64,000 bases of DNA. It comes from UTCHB3 sp002050155 (GTDB lineage Bacteria; Bacteroidota; Ignavibacteria; Ignavibacteriales; Ignavibacteriaceae). This document shows, in pieces, positions 62,793 to 64,000 of the stretch (the first letter of the stretch is position 1; the number at the start of each line of letters is the position of its first letter). The stretch is from NCBI GenBank assembly GCA_030584105.1, contig CP129491.1, positions 310,001 to 374,000 of the forward strand, read 5' to 3'. Under the pieces are notes generated by a model, which ran no database searches, was not told where the DNA came from, and saw nothing but the letters and a program-made list of their open reading frames with translations. The translations under genes and the position numbers were made by a program.

Positions 62793-62957
62793 TCTTTCAT
62801 TCGGCACAAACTGAAAGTATGTGTATCCACACCGCATTTCCCGGAAAATAATCTAACCATATTTATTCCAAAAAGCATATCAAGAAAAGGGGCATTATTT
62901 TATTTTTGGCTTACCAATTAAAAGCAGTAAATTTAAAGTCATAATTTTTTTATTTCG

Positions 62958-64000
62958 GTGAGTTTAAATTTTCGATTAGAAGCCGGCGACACCGCAACGA
63001 AGGCACGGGCAGGCGAGTTTACAACAGCACATGGTGTGGTGAAAACACCAATCTTTATGCCTGTTGGCACGCAAGGCACCGTTAAAGCGGTCAATTTTGA
63101 ATACCTTCGGGATGATATAAATGCTGATATAATTCTGGGGAATACTTATCATCTGTATTTGCGACCGGGTACAGAAACATTAGAACTTGCCGGCGGTTTA
63201 CATAAGTTTATAAACTGGAACCGCCCGATTCTAACGGATAGTGGAGGTTTCCAGGTATTTTCGCTTTCTGATTTAAGAAAAATTAAGCATGACGGGGTTG
63301 AGTTCAAGTCGCACATCGATGGTTCGAAACACTTCTTCACACCCGAAAAAGTTGTTCAAATTCAGCGATCAATTGGCTCTGATATTATGATGGTATTGGA
63401 TGAATGCACACCTTACCCTTGTCCTTATGAATATGCAGTTCACTCGACGGAGATGACATCAAAATGGGCGATTTTGAACAGAGAAGCATTTTTAGCTTCA
63501 AAGGGGCTTTACGGATTTGAACAAAATCAGTTTGGAATTATTCAGGGAAGCACTTATAAAGATCAGAGAGAAAAATCTGTTCTTTCTTTGATTGATTTGG
63601 ATTTTGAAGGATACGCAATCGGTGGATTAGCTGTTGGTGAACCCGCTGAAACTATGTACGATATTGTGGATTTTACCACTGATTTCATGCCGGTGAACAA
63701 ACCAAGATATCTGATGGGAGTTGGAAAACCGGAGAATATTTTAGAGGCGATTGAACGGGGAATTGACATGTTCGATTGTGTTATGCCGACAAGAAACGCA
63801 CGGCGCGGGTTTCTCTTTTCGTGGAACGGGCCCGTTCGAATTAAAAATTCTGCATATAAGAACGATTTTTCACCTATAGACGAAAATTGCAGCTGTTATA
63901 CCTGCAGAAATCACTCGAGGGCGTACTTGCGGCACCTTCTTATTGCAAGTGAGTTTTTGGGATACGAACTTGTGTCTGTGCACAATGTTCATTTCTATTT
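62958..64000 (+). CDS. tgt: tRNA-guanine transglycosylase (queuine/preQ1), 3' end missing
   Basis: 347 residues to the window edge, still open, so the C-terminus is cut off. Start GTG 62958 (SLNFRLEAGDTATKARAG), the only start before the conserved region. It exchanges guanine 34 for preQ1 in tRNAs with GUN anticodons, a step of queuosine synthesis. Catalytic aspartate in LTDSGGFQVFSL, second aspartate in MFDCVMPTRNARRG, substrate loop GGLAVGEP, and zinc ligands in ENCSCYTCRNHSRAYLRHL are all present. The family is about 370-380 residues, so only the last few dozen residues lie outside. Confidence 0.97.
   Translation, partial: MSLNFRLEAGDTATKARAGEFTTAHGVVKTPIFMPVGTQGTVKAVNFEYLRDDINADIILGNTYHLYLRPGTETLELAGGLHKFINWNRPILTDSGGFQVFSLSDLRKIKHDGVEFKSHIDGSKHFFTPEKVVQIQRSIGSDIMMVLDECTPYPCPYEYAVHSTEMTSKWAILNREAFLASKGLYGFEQNQFGIIQGSTYKDQREKSVLSLIDLDFEGYAIGGLAVGEPAETMYDIVDFTTDFMPVNKPRYLMGVGKPENILEAIERGIDMFDCVMPTRNARRGFLFSWNGPVRIKNSAYKNDFSPIDENCSCYTCRNHSRAYLRHLLIASEFLGYELVSVHNVHFY

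Overview
The window reads as a chromosomal segment of a Gram-negative bacterium of the Bacteroidota/Chlorobiota/Ignavibacteriota assemblage, most likely an Ignavibacteria-type organism. This is inferred from gene families, not from any rRNA. The pointers are two PorV/PorQ-like barrels beside a secreted protein with a type IX-style (FlgD-like) C-terminal domain, an S46 dipeptidyl-peptidase, a Wzi-like barrel, a type 2 IPP isomerase, many TTG/GTG starts and weak Shine-Dalgarno sites. Almost every gene lies on the + strand; the only clear minus-strand gene is a SPOR-domain protein at 38487-39599.

Region 1 (1-14.9 kb) is an accessory, AT-rich defence island after the end of a Wzi-like gene. In order it holds: a two-gene module of a PLD-nuclease/SNF2-type helicase and a fused nuclease/Eco57I-like methylase (1471-8213); the first 36 codons of a protein kinase gene cut by an IS256-family element whose transposase carries an in-frame TAG; an AccI-like type II restriction-modification pair (10040-12724); and a HipA-like kinase/DUF3037-like pair. 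That last pair sits between two 64-bp direct repeats (63/64 identical), each able to fold into three consecutive hairpins.

Region 2 (15.4-32 kb) is core metabolism and signalling: type 2 IPP isomerase, polyprenyl diphosphate synthase, HPr and PTS enzyme I with no sugar permease nearby, a large exported peptidase/propeller/barrel fusion, a PQQ-propeller lipoprotein, a PP2C phosphatase plus Ser/Thr kinase pair, MurA, a membrane metallopeptidase and a CCA-adding-type nucleotidyltransferase. Region 3 (32-38.4 kb) is a complete tripartite efflux operon: TolC, periplasmic adaptor, MacB-type ATPase and two FtsX-like permeases.

Region 4 (38.5-52.4 kb) holds the SPOR protein, small membrane proteins, IlvE, an S46 peptidase, a TetR regulator, a lone AAA ATPase and a peptide-use operon (OPT transporter, PqqD-like protein, PepD dipeptidase, MFS carrier). 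Region 5 (52.4-56.3 kb) is an overlapping glycan/lipid operon: UPF0104 flippase-like protein, two family 2 glycosyltransferases and a polysaccharide deacetylase. Region 6 (56.4-64 kb) is envelope and secretion: a DUF1207-like barrel, a site-2 protease, a lipoprotein, the type IX-style cargo, two PorV/PorQ-like barrels and the start of tgt, cut by the window end.

A structural theme runs through the window. Degenerate short direct duplications of gene ends (last codons plus stop) or gene starts (start codon plus first codons) sit in the neighbouring spacer at many junctions, alongside several 9-, 15-, 18-, 30- and 66-bp tandem repeats.
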